In this document: positions 6,965 through 15,492 of the stretch, one piece after another
Layout: the number at the start of each line of letters is the position of its first letter
Position numbering within the stretch: position 1 is the stretch's first letter
NCBI RefSeq assembly: GCF_002114285.1
Contig: NZ_NEDJ01000027.1
Span: 1 to 40,531 of the forward strand
Reading direction: 5' to 3'
DNA: 40,531 nt
Source: Halorubrum ezzemoulense DSM 17463
Lineage (GTDB): Archaea; Halobacteriota; Halobacteria; Halobacteriales; Haloferacaceae
Notes under the pieces: model-generated
The model's input: the letters and a program-made list of their open reading frames with translations, nothing else
Database searches by the model: none
Told to the model about the DNA's origin: nothing
Made by a program: the position numbers and the translations under genes

Positions 6965-8518
6965 ATGAAGGTGAAAAACGACACCGTCGGTCGCGACGTC
7001 GGTCGGATCATCCAAGCGGTCTCACTGATGATGCTGATCTCGCTCGTCGTGGCCGCGGTCAACGGCGAGTTCTATACGGTACCGGCGTTCGTGGTCTCCG
7101 CGGTCATCATGGCGGGGATCGGCACCGCGCTGGTCCGCCGGTACCGCGGTGCCGACCCGCCGGAGAAGCGCGAGGCGATGGTCACCGCGGCCACGGCGTG
7201 GGCGCTCGTCGGAATCTTAGGCGGCCTCCCGTTCGTCCTCATCGCGTGGACGATCCACGTCGACCCGTTCCCCGCGTGGGCGAACACGCCGCCGATGGAC
7301 CCGACCACCGCGACCTTCCGTCATCCCCTCAACGCGGTGTTCGAGAGCATGAGCGGCTTCACCGGCACCGGACTCACGATGGCGACCGTCGAGGAGGAGC
7401 TCCCGCGGGCGATCCACTGGTGGCGGTCGTTCATCGAGTGGGTCGGCGGCGTCGGCGTGATCGTCTTGACGGTCGCGATCCTTCGCCGGTCCGGCGGGAG
7501 CAGCGGCTCGTACACGCTCTACGAGAGCGAGGCGCGGTCCGAGAAGATCCACCCGAGCATCGTGACGACCGTCCGCGAGATCTGGAAGATCTTCCTCGGT
7601 CTCACGCTCGGCTCGATCGCCCTGTTCCTCCTCGCCGGGATGCCCCTGTGGGACGCGATCAACCACGGGATGACCGGGATCGCGACGGGCGGGTTCTCCG
7701 TCCACGCGGACTCGATCGGCCACTACGGGAGCCCGCTGATCGAGTACGCCACGGTCCCGATCATGGTCGCGGGGAGCATCGCGTTCCCGATCCACTACCT
7801 GATCTTCAAGGGTGAACTGCGGAACTTCTACGCCGACCTCCAGACGCGGTGGGTGTTCATCTGGTTCGGCGCCGGGTCGCTCGTCTTGACCGCGATCCTC
7901 TACGCGAACGGGCAGTACCCGACGCTCGAAGAGACGTTTCGGGTGAGCCTGTTCCAGTTCGTCTCCGCGACGTCGAACACCGGGTTCGGCAGCGCGTCGG
8001 TCGGTAACGGCACCGAGCGCGTCTGGACCGCGGGCCCGACGCTGTTCGCGTGCCTCGGGATGCTCACCGGCGCGGCGGCCGGGTCGACGGTGAGCGGGAT
8101 CAAGCTCATTCGCGTCGTCACGCTGGTCAAGGGGACGGTCTGGCAGATACAGGACGTCTTTCGGCCGCAGGCCGCGATCCGGTACCTCCAGATCGGCGAC
8201 CGACGCCTCAGCGAGGCGCAGGCGCAGCGCGAGTACACCGAGGCGACGGTCGTGTTCCTGCTGTGGATCACGTTCCTCGTGATCGGCGTCGCGGTCCTCC
8301 TTCGGGTCCTTCCGCCGACGTACCCGCTGGAGTACGTGATATTCGACGTGATGAGCGCACAGAGCAACGTCGGCCTCGACTCGGGAGTCACCGGGGCGAC
8401 CATGCCCGGCACGGCGAAGGCGATGCTGATAATAAACATGTGGGTTGGACGACTCGAAATAATCCCGGTGGCGGTGTTGATCGGGTCGGTCGTCCGCCGG
8501 CTCGACCGGTCGGCGTAG
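6965..8518 (+). CDS. trkH: Trk potassium uptake channel subunit TrkH
   Basis: A 517-residue polytopic membrane protein of the TrkH/KtrB superfamily. All four pore-loop filters are visible: SGFTGTGLT, MTGIATGGFS, SATSNTGFGS and SAQSNVGLDSG. The Gly of each filter (TGTG, ATGG, NTGF, NVGL) is present, so the potassium pathway looks intact. It works with TrkA encoded directly upstream and imports K+, the main compatible solute of salt-in haloarchaea. It is convergent with the APC-Usp gene, with 57 bp between stops. ATG 6965 precedes the amphipathic start MKVKNDTVGRDVG. Confidence 0.93.
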   Translation: MKVKNDTVGRDVGRIIQAVSLMMLISLVVAAVNGEFYTVPAFVVSAVIMAGIGTALVRRYRGADPPEKREAMVTAATAWALVGILGGLPFVLIAWTIHVDPFPAWANTPPMDPTTATFRHPLNAVFESMSGFTGTGLTMATVEEELPRAIHWWRSFIEWVGGVGVIVLTVAILRRSGGSSGSYTLYESEARSEKIHPSIVTTVREIWKIFLGLTLGSIALFLLAGMPLWDAINHGMTGIATGGFSVHADSIGHYGSPLIEYATVPIMVAGSIAFPIHYLIFKGELRNFYADLQTRWVFIWFGAGSLVLTAILYANGQYPTLEETFRVSLFQFVSATSNTGFGSASVGNGTERVWTAGPTLFACLGMLTGAAAGSTVSGIKLIRVVTLVKGTVWQIQDVFRPQAAIRYLQIGDRRLSEAQAQREYTEATVVFLLWITFLVIGVAVLLRVLPPTYPLEYVIFDVMSAQSNVGLDSGVTGATMPGTAKAMLIINMWVGRLEIIPVAVLIGSVVRRLDRSA

Positions 8519-8575
8519 GAGAGGCGCGAGCGCCCGGCGGGGACGGTTCGCGGGCGGCGTCCACGCGGACCGCGA

Positions 8576-10933
8576 TCAGGCGTCGTTCGTCGAGTCGTCG
8601 ACCTCCGGCGTGGACGGGTCGGGCGTGACGCCGGTTTCTCCGGTGGAAACCTCCGCACTGGTGACGTCGTTTTCCCGCGCACCCCCGCCGAAGAGCCGGT
8701 CGAAGAAACCGCGCTCGCTACGGGGCTCAGCGAGCAGCACGGAACACTCCACCTCGTTGAGCACGTCCAACACGAGCGACCCGCTGACCAGCCGCGAGAG
8801 CAGTCCCTTCTGGGTCGCGCCGATGATGAGCATCGTCGCGTCGCGGGCGGCGCGCTCGATGCTGTTCTCGACGTCGCCGCTTTCGATCCGGAGCGTGGCG
8901 TCGGAGAGGTCGTGCGCGTCGGCCCACTCGGTGAGGAACGCGCGGCCCGCCTCCTCCTCGCCGTCCTCGGCGACGTGGAGCAGCGTGACCTCGCCGCCGA
9001 ACTCGGTCTGGAGCATCTTCGCGACGGCGCCGGAGAGGTCCGAGGCCGGACCGCCCGCGGTCGGCACGAGGATGCGCGAGGCGTCGAACCCGCGGTCGCG
9101 GAACACGAGGAAGTCCGAGGGCAGCGAGTACGCCAGCTCGTCGATCGCGGACTCGGCGCGCCCCGGCGCCCCGTGGGAGTCCTCGCCCCAGCCCATCACG
9201 GTCATGTCGGCGCCGTAGGTGCGGGCGGCGTCGAACACCTCCTCGAACACGCGGTGCGACAAGACGACGTGGGTCTCCACGTCGACGTCGAACGTCTCGG
9301 CGTCCTCGCGGGCCTGATCGAGGAGACCGTGTGCCGCCTCGTGGGCGCCGCGGTCGCGCGCCGCCTCGAGCGGCGTCTGGTCGGGGACGTTGGCGATGTT
9401 GACCGCGACGACCGTCCCGTCGCGCTGTTTGGCGATCGCCGACGCTAGCGTGATCAGGTGCTCCTCGGTCTTGGGGTTCGCGAGCGGCACCATCACGCGG
9501 TAGTCGCCGCCGCTCGGCTGGACGGAGGTGGCCGCCGAGACGGCCTGCTCGGGCAGGTCCTCGGAGCGGTCGAGGATCCACCGACCGAGGAGCCCGGTGC
9601 GTTCGACCTTCCGGCGGGCGTACAGGAAGTACCACAGCACCGCGGCGACGATGAACGCCCCGGCGAGCGCGACCTCGACGGCGCCGACGAACGGGAGCAG
9701 GCCGAGCGAGAAGACGATCCCCGCGATCGGCGTGAGCGGATAGAAGGGGACCTCGAAGTCGGGGTCGTACTCGGCGATATCGGCCTCGCGGAAGACGATG
9801 AGCGCCACGTTCATCAGCGCGTACACGACCAAGTGGAGCACGCTCGCTGCCTTCGAGAGGATCTCGACGTCCTGGCCGAGCGCCGCGATGAAGACGATGA
9901 TCATGATCCCGGTGACGAGGATCGACCGGTACGGCGTCGCGAACTGCGGGTGGATCTGGTTGAGCCAGTTCGTGACGATCTTGTCGCGTCCCATCGCGAA
10001 GTTGATCCGCGCCGACGCGAGGATCGACGCGTTCGCGCTCGACGCGGTCGCGAGCAGCGCGCCGCCGGTAACGATCGTCACCGCGATCGCGGTGACCGCG
10101 GGGGTGTACGCGCCCGAGAACGCCACTTCGGTGGCCTGCGTCAGCGGCGCGTCCGTGCTCAGCTCCGGCCACGAGACGACGCCGAGCATGATGCTGACGA
10201 GGATGGCGTAGATCACCGTGACGATGGCGACGCTGCCGATGACCGCCCGCGGGAGGTTCTTGCCGGGATTCTTCAGTTCCTCGGCGACGGTGGCTATCTT
10301 CGCGTACCCGAGGAAGGAGACGAACACCAGCGCCGTGCCCGGAAGGATCGCGCCGTATCCCATCGGAGCGAGGCCGCCGGTCCCGGAGAGGGTCGCGTAG
10401 TCGAAGGAGAGCCAGCCCTGGATCGCGAACAGGCCGAGGATGATCAGGAGTCCGGTGACGATGACGGTCTGAACGCCGCCGGTCTCCTTCGCGCCGACGT
10501 AGTTGACGAGGACGAAGAGGCTGCCCGCGATCAGCGCGCCGATCTGGATGTCAGTGAGGAACAGGACGCCCGGGATCGGCGCGAGCGTCGCGAGGTACTG
10601 TCCGAATCCGATGCTGTAGAACGCGGAGGCGAACGCCAGTCCCATCCAGTCGCCCATCCCGGCTATCGACCCGAACAGCGGTCCGAGCGCGCGGTTGACG
10701 TAGTAGTACCCGCCGCCGGCTCGCGGCATGGCGGTCCCGAGCTCCGAGACGGAGAAGGCGTTCACCATGGCGATGATCCCGCCGACGACGAACGAGACGA
10801 CGACGATGGGGCCCGCCTCGCGGGCCGCGAGTCCAGGGAGGACGAAGATCCCCGCACCGATCATCGTGCCGATCCCGATCGTCATGGCCGAGACCAGCCC
10901 GAGGTCCTTCGCGAGCTCCTCGTCGCCGCTCAC
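8576..10933 (-). CDS. APC-family amino acid permease fused to two universal stress protein domains
   Basis: This 785-residue protein has an N-terminal APC transporter (twelve likely membrane segments, residues about 12-445; signature [15 protein letters not shown] at the first helix) followed by two tandem UspA-type domains (about 465-605 and 610-745). The second Usp domain carries [17 protein letters not shown], matching the Gly-rich nucleotide-binding loop of ATP-binding Usps; the first has [10 protein letters not shown] in that place. The tail is acidic and Ser/Thr-rich. This fusion is widespread in haloarchaea, often called Cat-type cationic amino acid transporter. The start is GTG 10933: upstream ATGs run into stops. 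The substrate is not determined. Confidence 0.9.
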   Translation of the reverse strand: MSGDEELAKDLGLVSAMTIGIGTMIGAGIFVLPGLAAREAGPIVVVSFVVGGIIAMVNAFSVSELGTAMPRAGGGYYYVNRALGPLFGSIAGMGDWMGLAFASAFYSIGFGQYLATLAPIPGVLFLTDIQIGALIAGSLFVLVNYVGAKETGGVQTVIVTGLLIILGLFAIQGWLSFDYATLSGTGGLAPMGYGAILPGTALVFVSFLGYAKIATVAEELKNPGKNLPRAVIGSVAIVTVIYAILVSIMLGVVSWPELSTDAPLTQATEVAFSGAYTPAVTAIAVTIVTGGALLATASSANASILASARINFAMGRDKIVTNWLNQIHPQFATPYRSILVTGIMIIVFIAALGQDVEILSKAASVLHLVVYALMNVALIVFREADIAEYDPDFEVPFYPLTPIAGIVFSLGLLPFVGAVEVALAGAFIVAAVLWYFLYARRKVERTGLLGRWILDRSEDLPEQAVSAATSVQPSGGDYRVMVPLANPKTEEHLITLASAIAKQRDGTVVAVNIANVPDQTPLEAARDRGAHEAAHGLLDQAREDAETFDVDVETHVVLSHRVFEEVFDAARTYGADMTVMGWGEDSHGAPGRAESAIDELAYSLPSDFLVFRDRGFDASRILVPTAGGPASDLSGAVAKMLQTEFGGEVTLLHVAEDGEEEAGRAFLTEWADAHDLSDATLRIESGDVENSIERAARDATMLIIGATQKGLLSRLVSGSLVLDVLNEVECSVLLAEPRSERGFFDRLFGGGARENDVTSAEVSTGETGVTPDPSTPEVDDSTNDA

Positions 10934-10997
10934 GGCGGGCCACCCCGGGCGGTTGCGACTCTCGGTGTGTGTATCATACCATGATTCTCTGCTCTGT

Positions 10998-11007
10998 GCC
11001 TATAAAG
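10998..11007 (-). promoter_or_regulatory. TATA box for the APC-Usp transporter gene
   Basis: Read on the minus strand this is CTTTATAGGC, a typical haloarchaeal TATA element. A start about 25 bp downstream would lie near 10975 and give a leader of about 40 bases before GTG 10933. Confidence 0.5.
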
Positions 11008-11137
11008 ACGGTTGATCCGCGCAACTCCACCGCGGTGCCGCCTCGGCCCGCCGCCGGTCGCGCCCGGCGCCGGCGTTCCCGGTTTTTGAACGTAACACAA
11101 GGAACATACCCGCACGCGTCCCGGTACGAACTAACAG

Positions 11138-12256
11138 GTGGATCCCGTGACGAAGAAACGCGAATACCGCGACGACTACGACGAGAAGACGCTGTACATC
11201 CCCGGCCCGACGGAGGTCCGCGACGACGTCATCGAGGCGATGGCCGAGCCGATGTTCGGGCACCGGATGGACCGGATGACCGACCTGTACACCACTATCG
11301 TCGAGGACACGAAGGAGTTCCTCGGCACCGACCACGAGGTCGTGATTCTCACCGGCTCCGGCACGGAGTTCTGGGAGGCGACGACGCTCAACCTCGTCGA
11401 CGAGCACGTCCTCGTCCCGACTTGCGGCGCGTTCAGCGAGCGCTACGCCAACGTCGCCGAGCGGCTCGGCAAGGACGTCGACCGGCTAGAGTACGAGTGG
11501 GGCGAGGCGGTCAAACCCGCGGACGTGCGCGAGGCGATCGAGTCCGCGGACGCGAAGTACGACATGGGCGCGGGCGTGATGAACGAGTCGTCCACCGGCG
11601 TGCGGAACCCGGTCGAGGAGATCGGCGACGTGATCGCCGAGTACCCGGACACGTACTTCGCGGTCGACGCCGTCTCGTCGCTCGGCGGCGACTACGTCGA
11701 CATCGACGAACACGGCATCGACGTGATCTTCGCGTCCACTCAGAAGGCGTTCGCGATGCCGCCGGGGCTCGCGGTCTGCGTCGTGAGCGACGACGCCTAC
11801 GACCGCGAGGTCGAGAAGGGCGACTCCTCGTGGTACGGCGGCTTCCGCCGGACGATCGACTACTACGACCGGAAGGGACAGACCCACTCGACGCCCGCCA
11901 GTCCGATCATGCTGGCGTATCGCAAGCAGATGAAACGCATGCTGGAGGAGGGCCACCGCGCCCGCGACGAGCGCCACCGCGAGATGACGGAGTACGTCCA
12001 CGACTGGGCCGACGAACACTTCGCGATGTTCCCCGAGGCGGGGTACGAGTCGCAGACGGTCGCCTGTATCGAGAACACGCAGGGGATCGACGTGGCCGCG
12101 ACGATCGAGGAAGTGAGCGAGGAGTACGACATGGCGTTCTCGAACGGCTACGGCGACCTCGGCGGGGAGACGTTCCGGATCGGCCACATGGGCGAGCACA
12201 CCGTCGAGAGCGTGAAGGAACTCACCGACGCCATCGAGGACGTCGCCGGGCTCTGA
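11138..12256 (+). CDS. Class V aminotransferase, alanine-glyoxylate/serine-pyruvate type
   Basis: A 372-residue PLP enzyme of the alanine-glyoxylate / serine-pyruvate aminotransferase group. Family landmarks are YIPGPTEV near the start, MFGHRMDRM, TGSGTEFWEA (the cofactor phosphate loop), VDAVSSLGGDY (the Asp contacting the PLP ring nitrogen) and FASTQKAF with the Schiff-base Lys at residue 203. FRIGHMGEH near the end is the typical substrate carboxylate Arg region. It probably moves an amino group between glycine/serine/alanine and an oxoacid. GTG 11138 or GTG 11147 (MTKKREYRDDY) could be the start; the second gives a more usual N-terminus. It stands alone, divergent from the APC-Usp gene. 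Confidence 0.88.
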   Translation: MDPVTKKREYRDDYDEKTLYIPGPTEVRDDVIEAMAEPMFGHRMDRMTDLYTTIVEDTKEFLGTDHEVVILTGSGTEFWEATTLNLVDEHVLVPTCGAFSERYANVAERLGKDVDRLEYEWGEAVKPADVREAIESADAKYDMGAGVMNESSTGVRNPVEEIGDVIAEYPDTYFAVDAVSSLGGDYVDIDEHGIDVIFASTQKAFAMPPGLAVCVVSDDAYDREVEKGDSSWYGGFRRTIDYYDRKGQTHSTPASPIMLAYRKQMKRMLEEGHRARDERHREMTEYVHDWADEHFAMFPEAGYESQTVACIENTQGIDVAATIEEVSEEYDMAFSNGYGDLGGETFRIGHMGEHTVESVKELTDAIEDVAGL

Positions 12257-12311
12257 TCGGGTTTCGCCACCCGGTCCGGCCCGTCTTCCGAGTCGATCCG
12301 TCTCCCGATCC

Positions 12312-12608
12312 TCAGTCTCCCTCGCGGTCGGCGACGAGTTCGATCCGGTAGATCCGCCCGCCGCTCTCGGTGCGGTCGGCGTCGACGACGACGAAGGCGT
12401 GGTCGCCCACGTCGACGATGTCCCCCGTGTCGAGCGGCTCCGTCGGTCCGTCGTCCGGTTCGTCGCCCGGGGCCGCGCCTCCGCCGACGGCGTCCGCGCC
12501 GACGCCGAGCGCGGCCTCCCCGCGGTCGATCGCGCGCCGCCAGAAGGCGTCGGACGGCGGCCGCGGCCCCACCCGCGACGCCAGTTCGCTCCGCGTGAGT
12601 CGTCTCAT
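12312..12608 (-). CDS. Small haloarchaeal protein of unknown function
   Basis: A 98-residue acidic protein. The N-terminus MRRLTRSELASRVG looks like a short helical segment; a Gly/Ala/Pro-rich linker (about residues 36-55) leads to a beta-rich end (DTGDIVDVGDHAFVVVDAD ... GRIYRIELVAD) that could be a small barrel. There are no Cys or membrane segments. It lies downstream of the DUF424 gene on the same strand, with a 69-bp gap, and is convergent with the aminotransferase. I do not recognise it. Confidence 0.6.
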   Translation of the reverse strand: MRRLTRSELASRVGPRPPSDAFWRRAIDRGEAALGVGADAVGGGAAPGDEPDDGPTEPLDTGDIVDVGDHAFVVVDADRTESGGRIYRIELVADREGD

Positions 12609-12677
12609 CGGATTCGCCTCGTCGCCCGCGCCCTTAGCCGGTTCGGATCCCGGCGAGACGCGGGCGGCGGTGCGCCG

Positions 12678-12977
12678 CTACAGCCAGAGCAACTGCGCGT
12701 GCCGCGTCTCCTCGAACTCCAAGACGGTCTCCTCGTCGACGAGCCCCGCGTCGACGGCGACGCCGACCGCCTCGGTGCCGACGATGTTCGCGACCTGTGC
12801 GCGCTGAAGTCCCGCGACGACCTCCTCGGCGGTCGCCTCGACGGCGTCGTCGCCACCGTAGAACTCCTCGCTCACGGTGATCGTCGCGCGGCCGTTGTCG
12901 TACGTCTCGCCGAGGCAGTCCGGATCACAGACGGAGACGAGCCGTCCCTCGGCGGTCTCGCGCTCGCGGAGGAGCAT
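12678..12977 (-). CDS. DUF424 family protein
   Basis: The 99-residue sequence MLLRERETAEGRLVSVCDPDCLG, then EVVAGLQRAQVANIVGTEAVGVAVDAGLV, matches the archaeal DUF424 family (Pfam PF04242) in length and core pattern. The family is broadly conserved in archaea and of unknown function; a link with translation has been suggested from its distribution. The ATG directly abuts the stop codon of the TPR gene with no intervening base, so translation is likely coupled. Two Cys (VCDPDC) near residue 17-22 are notable but not a full metal site. Confidence 0.85.
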   Translation of the reverse strand: MLLRERETAEGRLVSVCDPDCLGETYDNGRATITVSEEFYGGDDAVEATAEEVVAGLQRAQVANIVGTEAVGVAVDAGLVDEETVLEFEETRHAQLLWL

Positions 12978-13877
12978 TCAGAAGCCCTCTGGCCCCTCGC
13001 CCTGAAGCTCTCGCTCCGGGCCCTCGGGGTCGCCGCCCCGCCCGCCGCCGGCCTGCCCGCCCTGACGGCCCTGTCCGCCGGGAGCGCCGCGACCGCCCTG
13101 ACGGCCCTGCCCGCCGGGTCCGGGGGCCTGCCCAGTCTGCTCTTCGACCATCTGCTCTTCGGCCTCGCGACGGAGCGCCTCGGCGCGGTCGGCGACCTCC
13201 TCGGCCTGCTCGTGCTCGCCGGCCTCCTCGAGGGCGCGCGCCTTCTCTTCGAGGACCCCCGCGTCGCGGTAGCCGAGGCGGATCGCGTTGTCGAAACACT
13301 TGACCGCGTCCTCGGCGAGCCCGCGCTCGACCAGCAGGAACCCGCGGTTGTACCACGCTTCCGCGAAGCGCGGGTCGGTCTCGACTGCGCGCTCGGAGTG
13401 TTCGAGCGCCTGCTCGCTCCGGCCGGACTCCCAGAGCGAGTACGCGAGGTTCGTCTCGGCGGTCGCGGCGTGTTCGGACTCCTCGTCGATCCGGAGCGCC
13501 TCCTGATACGCGCCGATCGCCTGGTCGAACTCCTCCAACTGGGCGTGGGCGGCGCCCTTGTTCACCCACGCCTCCTGCGCTTCCAGCGAGTCCTCCTCGG
13601 CGAAGTTGGCGGCGCGTTCGAACGTCTCCGTCGCCTCTTCGAACCGGTTGATCCCCATGTACGAGAGGCCCACGTCGATCAGCTGCTCGACGTCGACGTC
13701 CTCGCTGCCGATGTTCCGGCGGTCCAGCTCCTCGGTCAGCACCCGGGAGTCGACCGGGTCGACGCGGCTCGGGTCCTCGCCGAGCTCCGGCGGGTCGAGC
13801 GTGAACGTGTCGTAGTCGGCGTCGACGCCCTGCCCCGAGGAGAACTCGTGGCCGTCGTCGTCGCGTTCGTCGGTCAT
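12978..13877 (-). CDS. Tetratricopeptide repeat protein with Gly/Gln-rich tail
   Basis: The 299-residue protein starts MTDERDDDGHEFSSGQG at ATG 13877; the frame stays open farther upstream but without acidic haloarchaeal composition. After an Asp/Glu-rich N-terminus, TPR units run from about residue 80 to 235, for example EEATETFERAANF, DQAIGAYQEALRID, EQALEHSERAVETDPRFAEAWYN and EDAVKCFDNAIRLGY. The last 60 residues are low complexity, with repeated GGQGRQGG blocks followed by GPERELQGEGPEGF. TPRs form a superhelical scaffold for protein partners. The gene is followed without a gap by the DUF424 gene, which makes that protein or its partners a candidate target. Confidence 0.88.
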   Translation of the reverse strand: MTDERDDDGHEFSSGQGVDADYDTFTLDPPELGEDPSRVDPVDSRVLTEELDRRNIGSEDVDVEQLIDVGLSYMGINRFEEATETFERAANFAEEDSLEAQEAWVNKGAAHAQLEEFDQAIGAYQEALRIDEESEHAATAETNLAYSLWESGRSEQALEHSERAVETDPRFAEAWYNRGFLLVERGLAEDAVKCFDNAIRLGYRDAGVLEEKARALEEAGEHEQAEEVADRAEALRREAEEQMVEEQTGQAPGPGGQGRQGGRGAPGGQGRQGGQAGGGRGGDPEGPERELQGEGPEGF

Positions 13878-13988
13878 ATGGCCAGAGTTGGCGGTCACGA
13901 CCGGTAAGGGTTGCGTCGCGCCGGGGTCTTCGGGTCGGAGTCGCACGGGTGGGTACCTTTTATCGGTTCGGCGCGTGTCTCCGGCCGC

Positions 13989-14681
13989 ATGCCCTCCGAA
14001 TCCGTGCTCTCCACGCGGCTCCGGTTCGGCGTCGCGGTCCTCCTCGTCGCCGTCGGCGCCGCCGCAAGCCTCGCAGTCGCACCGGACCTCCCGCAGCGAA
14101 TGGTAACGCGGTGGAACGCCGCCGGCGAGCCGACCGAGACGCTCTCGCGGACGGCCGGGATGTGGCTCGTGCCGGGGCTCGCGGCCGGACTGATCGGCCT
14201 GTTCGCCGTGCTCCCGCGGATCGATCCCCTGTGGGAGAACGTCGCGGCGTTCCGGGTCCACTACGACCGGTTCGTCGTCGTCCTCACGGCGTTCCTCGTC
14301 GCCCTCCACCTCGCCGTGCTCGCCGTCAACCTCGGCTACGCGGTCGACGTGACGACGGTCGCGGCCGCCGGCGGCGCCGCGCTGTTCTACTACCTCGGGA
14401 CCCTGCTCCCGCACGTCGAGCCGAACTGGTTCCTCGGGATCCGGACGCCGTGGACGCTCAGCGACGACGCCGTCTGGGACCGCACCCACGCGCTCGGTGC
14501 TCGGCTGTTCAAGCTCTCGGCCGCGATCGCCGCCGTCGGTCTCTTCGCCGGCGAGTACGCCGTGTACTTCCTCGTCGGCCCGGCGCTCGCGACCGCCGCG
14601 GTCACCGTGGCGTACTCGTACCTCCTGTACGCGAGGGGAACGGACGAGGGTGACGACGGGGCGGCCCGGACCCCGAAGTAG
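13989..14681 (+). CDS. SdpI/DUF1648 family membrane protein
   Basis: A 230-residue membrane protein with about six hydrophobic segments. The region PDLPQRMVTRWNAAGEPTET matches the DUF1648 consensus (a loop in which a short helix is followed by HWN/RWNxxGxPD), and LLPHVEPNWFLGIRTPWTL followed by DRTHALGARLFKL is the SdpI motif. Family members include the Bacillus SdpI immunity and signalling protein, but most archaeal members have no known role. A TATA-like CCTTTTATCGG (13956-13966) sits about 27 bp upstream of ATG 13989, so the mRNA is probably leaderless. It diverges from the TPR gene. Confidence 0.85.
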   Translation: MPSESVLSTRLRFGVAVLLVAVGAAASLAVAPDLPQRMVTRWNAAGEPTETLSRTAGMWLVPGLAAGLIGLFAVLPRIDPLWENVAAFRVHYDRFVVVLTAFLVALHLAVLAVNLGYAVDVTTVAAAGGAALFYYLGTLLPHVEPNWFLGIRTPWTLSDDAVWDRTHALGARLFKLSAAIAAVGLFAGEYAVYFLVGPALATAAVTVAYSYLLYARGTDEGDDGAARTPK

Positions 14682-14808
14682 CGTCGAGCGCCGACGACCG
14701 GTCCGGACCGCGAAGCGCATCGACCCCCGGCGATCCGGCGCGTCCGGCGTTCGAGCGAGTTCCGCCCCGGTGCCCGGCGTTTATATTCGCGGCCCCGAAG
14801 GTGTGTGT

Positions 14809-15471
14809 ATGACCGAGGAGTCACGCGCTGACCGACGGTCCCCCGTCGGCGAACCGGTGGTCCGGTCGGACCCGTCGGTGACCGGCGACCGGGCCGCGGA
14901 CGCGGTGGGGGTCGACCCGAACGACCCCGACAGCGTCGCCGAGGCCGCGAGGACCGTGGGCCGCTTCGCGGCCGGCGACGTCGGCGACGACGACAACGTC
15001 CTGATGCTGCGCGGCGCCGCCGCCTGCGCGGCGCTCGTCCGCGGTGTCGGGTCGTACAAGGAAGCCGCCGAACGTGCCGGAGACGACGTGAGCGTCGCGT
15101 TTATCCGGAAGTGGGCGCGGGTCCACGACCTCCCGCAGGCGATCCGGCGGCAGGTCGCCAACGGGCGAATCGCCCCCAGCGCGGCGAAACACGTCGCGCG
15201 GCTCGGCGGGCGGGACCGCTACCTGCTCGCGTGGGCGACGATCGACGGCGACCTCACCGTGCGGGAGGTCCGCGCGATCGCGTCCGCGGTCAACGACGGC
15301 GCGGAGGTCGAGGCCGCCGTCAGCGAGGCCGGGGTCGAACTCGGTCGGCTTCAGGTCCGGCTCCCGGCGGAGACGTACGTCGAGCTGCGCCGACGGGCGT
15401 CGATGGAGAGCGTCGATCCGGGGTCGATCGTCGCCGACGCGGTCGACGAGTACCTCGACGGCGACCGGTAG
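14809..15471 (+). CDS. ParB-like HTH protein with ribbon-helix-helix-like C-terminus
   Basis: A 220-residue acidic protein. Residues about 80-160 (SYKEAAERAGDDVSVAFIRKW, LPQAIRRQVANGRIAPSAAK, DLTVREVRAIAS) follow the order of the ParB/KorB helix-turn-helix: HTH, then a helix in which xxIxxxVxxGxIxxxxA precedes a final VREV segment. The ParB N-terminal CTPase domain with GERR is missing. Residues 180-218 (RLQVRLPAETYVELRRRAS ... SIVADAVDEYL) look like a CopG-type ribbon-helix-helix. It is probably a DNA-binding protein found across haloarchaea; its target is unknown. TTATATTC at 14781-14788 lies about 25 bp before ATG 14809, favouring a leaderless mRNA and this start over upstream GTG or CTG codons. 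Confidence 0.8.
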   Translation: MTEESRADRRSPVGEPVVRSDPSVTGDRAADAVGVDPNDPDSVAEAARTVGRFAAGDVGDDDNVLMLRGAAACAALVRGVGSYKEAAERAGDDVSVAFIRKWARVHDLPQAIRRQVANGRIAPSAAKHVARLGGRDRYLLAWATIDGDLTVREVRAIASAVNDGAEVEAAVSEAGVELGRLQVRLPAETYVELRRRASMESVDPGSIVADAVDEYLDGDR

Positions 15472-15492
15472 GAACTGCCCGTCACCGGACGA

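Noticed and set aside
9458-10984. 508-codon plus-strand frame opposite the APC-Usp gene
   Set aside because: A run of Arg, Asp and Glu without domains; the transporter on the minus strand explains the region.
11000-11407. Minus-strand frame across the promoter and start of the aminotransferase gene
   Set aside because: Antisense to a clear PLP enzyme and without a recognisable fold.
13000-13140. Repetitive G/C-rich DNA near the TPR gene end
   Set aside because: It is the coding sequence of the Gly/Gln-rich tail rather than an independent repeat.
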